Below are positions 63,695-64,000 of a DNA stretch of 64,000 bases, piece after piece. The notes under the pieces were generated by a model that was not told the DNA's origin, ran no database searches, and saw only the letters and a program-made list of their open reading frames with translations. Numbering within the stretch: position 1 is the stretch's first letter; each line of letters starts with the position of its first letter. The DNA comes from VXPW01 sp965115815 (GTDB lineage Bacteria > Pseudomonadota > Alphaproteobacteria > TMED109). The stretch covers positions 992,001-1,056,000 of the forward strand of contig OZ220465.1 of NCBI GenBank assembly GCA_965115815.1. Reading direction: 5' to 3'. A program made the position numbers and the translations under genes.

Positions 63695-64000
63695 TCGAGT
63701 GCGCCTTTCGGTGCCGGAGCGCCGGGAACTCCAGGCGATCGTCGACGGTACCGGAGCCGCCTGGCGTCGTCGTCGGGCGCAGATTCTGCGGATGGCGGAC
63801 GAAGGGCGCGACGGCGGCAAACTCCGAGATGTGGACATCGCGCGCGGCTTGGGTATCGGTGCTTCGACGGTCGAACGCCTGCGCAAGCGCTGTGTTCTGG
63901 AGGGTCTGGAGGCCGCCCTTCGCCGTCGGGAGCAGGAGAACCGCCGACCGAAACTCCTGGACGGGGCGAAGGAAGCGAAGCGGGTGGCTCTGGCCGGTTC
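63695..64000 (+). CDS. IS630-family transposase, exon 2 (N-terminal HTH region), runs off the window
   Basis: Continues exon 1 (54946-54974, MANPQGRKL). Joining the exons gives AAG CTC GAT CGA GTG, i.e. KLDRVRLSVPERREL, in frame; IS copy 1 has Tyr in place of the Asp. The HTH region IARGLGIGASTVERLRK is intact. The catalytic domain lies beyond the edge. Confidence 0.85.

Larger units (their letters stand above)
54701..64000 (+). mobile_element. IS630-type insertion sequence, copy 2, interrupted by the group II intron array
   Basis: Left end at 54701 (TAGTAGTACGGAAACGTTGA), near-identical to the 5' end of copy 1 in opposite orientation. Its transposase gene starts at 54946, is interrupted after 29 bases at 54974/54975 and resumes at 63695. 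It runs off the right edge, so the right end is not visible. About 0.58 kb of IS sequence is visible around 8.72 kb of intron. Confidence 0.85.

Overview
High-GC chromosomal window from a Gram-negative bacterium, most likely an alphaproteobacterium of Rhodospirillales type. This placement is inferred from gene content and order, not from any rRNA. The supporting blocks are rplM-rpsI-argC, aminotransferase-glpX-recJ, TPR protein-bamB-der, lpxC, a split gcvPA/gcvPB system behind a tandem glycine riboswitch, and ETF-ubiquinone oxidoreductase.

0-10 kb: the 3' end of a type I methylase gene (hsdM), then a ribosomal pair (rplM, rpsI) behind a clear sigma70-like promoter and argC. Next come five tightly overlapping genes: an AlaC-like aminotransferase, glpX, recJ, galU and a phosphohexomutase. 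The homoserine dehydrogenase gene often found between the aminotransferase and glpX is absent here.

10-24 kb: a looser region. It holds a 300-bp element with inverted ends, two decayed IS66-type transposase remnants facing each other around a subtilase with a beta-barrel-like C-terminus, a SoxYZ-like carrier with its metallo-hydrolase, an NAD-dependent beta-hydroxyacid dehydrogenase, an EamA exporter, dxs and an RTX calcium-binding protein.

24-49 kb: mostly core genes. These are der, bamB, a TPR membrane protein, an esterase, a complete ISNCY-type insertion sequence, a small unknown protein, a decayed RecG-like ATP-binding protein gene between direct repeats, a 5'-nucleotidase, lpxC, an 896-residue MORN-repeat protein, a sorbosone-dehydrogenase-like protein, ETF-QO, a peroxiredoxin, a DsbD/ScsB-like reductase and the gcvT-gcvH-gcvPA-gcvPB operon.

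49.8-64 kb: a nest of mobile DNA, and the most interesting part. An IS630-type transposase gene is split after nine codons by an 8.7-kb block of three head-to-tail copies of one group II intron (A), with no exon between them. In two of the three copies a second group II intron (B) lies exactly between domains V and VI of intron A. In one of those copies B is full length, with its own reverse transcriptase; in the other it has lost nearly all of its ORF. The middle copy preserves the unoccupied site, so both boundaries of B can be read directly. Removing the whole block restores the transposase reading frame. A decayed A-plus-B composite lies 5 kb upstream in a different small element. The same region contains a 167-bp miniature element with perfect 30-bp inverted ends, an 8-bp target duplication and its empty site 2.5 kb away. 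It also contains small elements whose ends match the ISNCY element and the IS630 copies. The picture is repeated transposon-into-transposon insertion, with many non-autonomous derivatives that may be served in trans by the two intron RTs and the two transposases.
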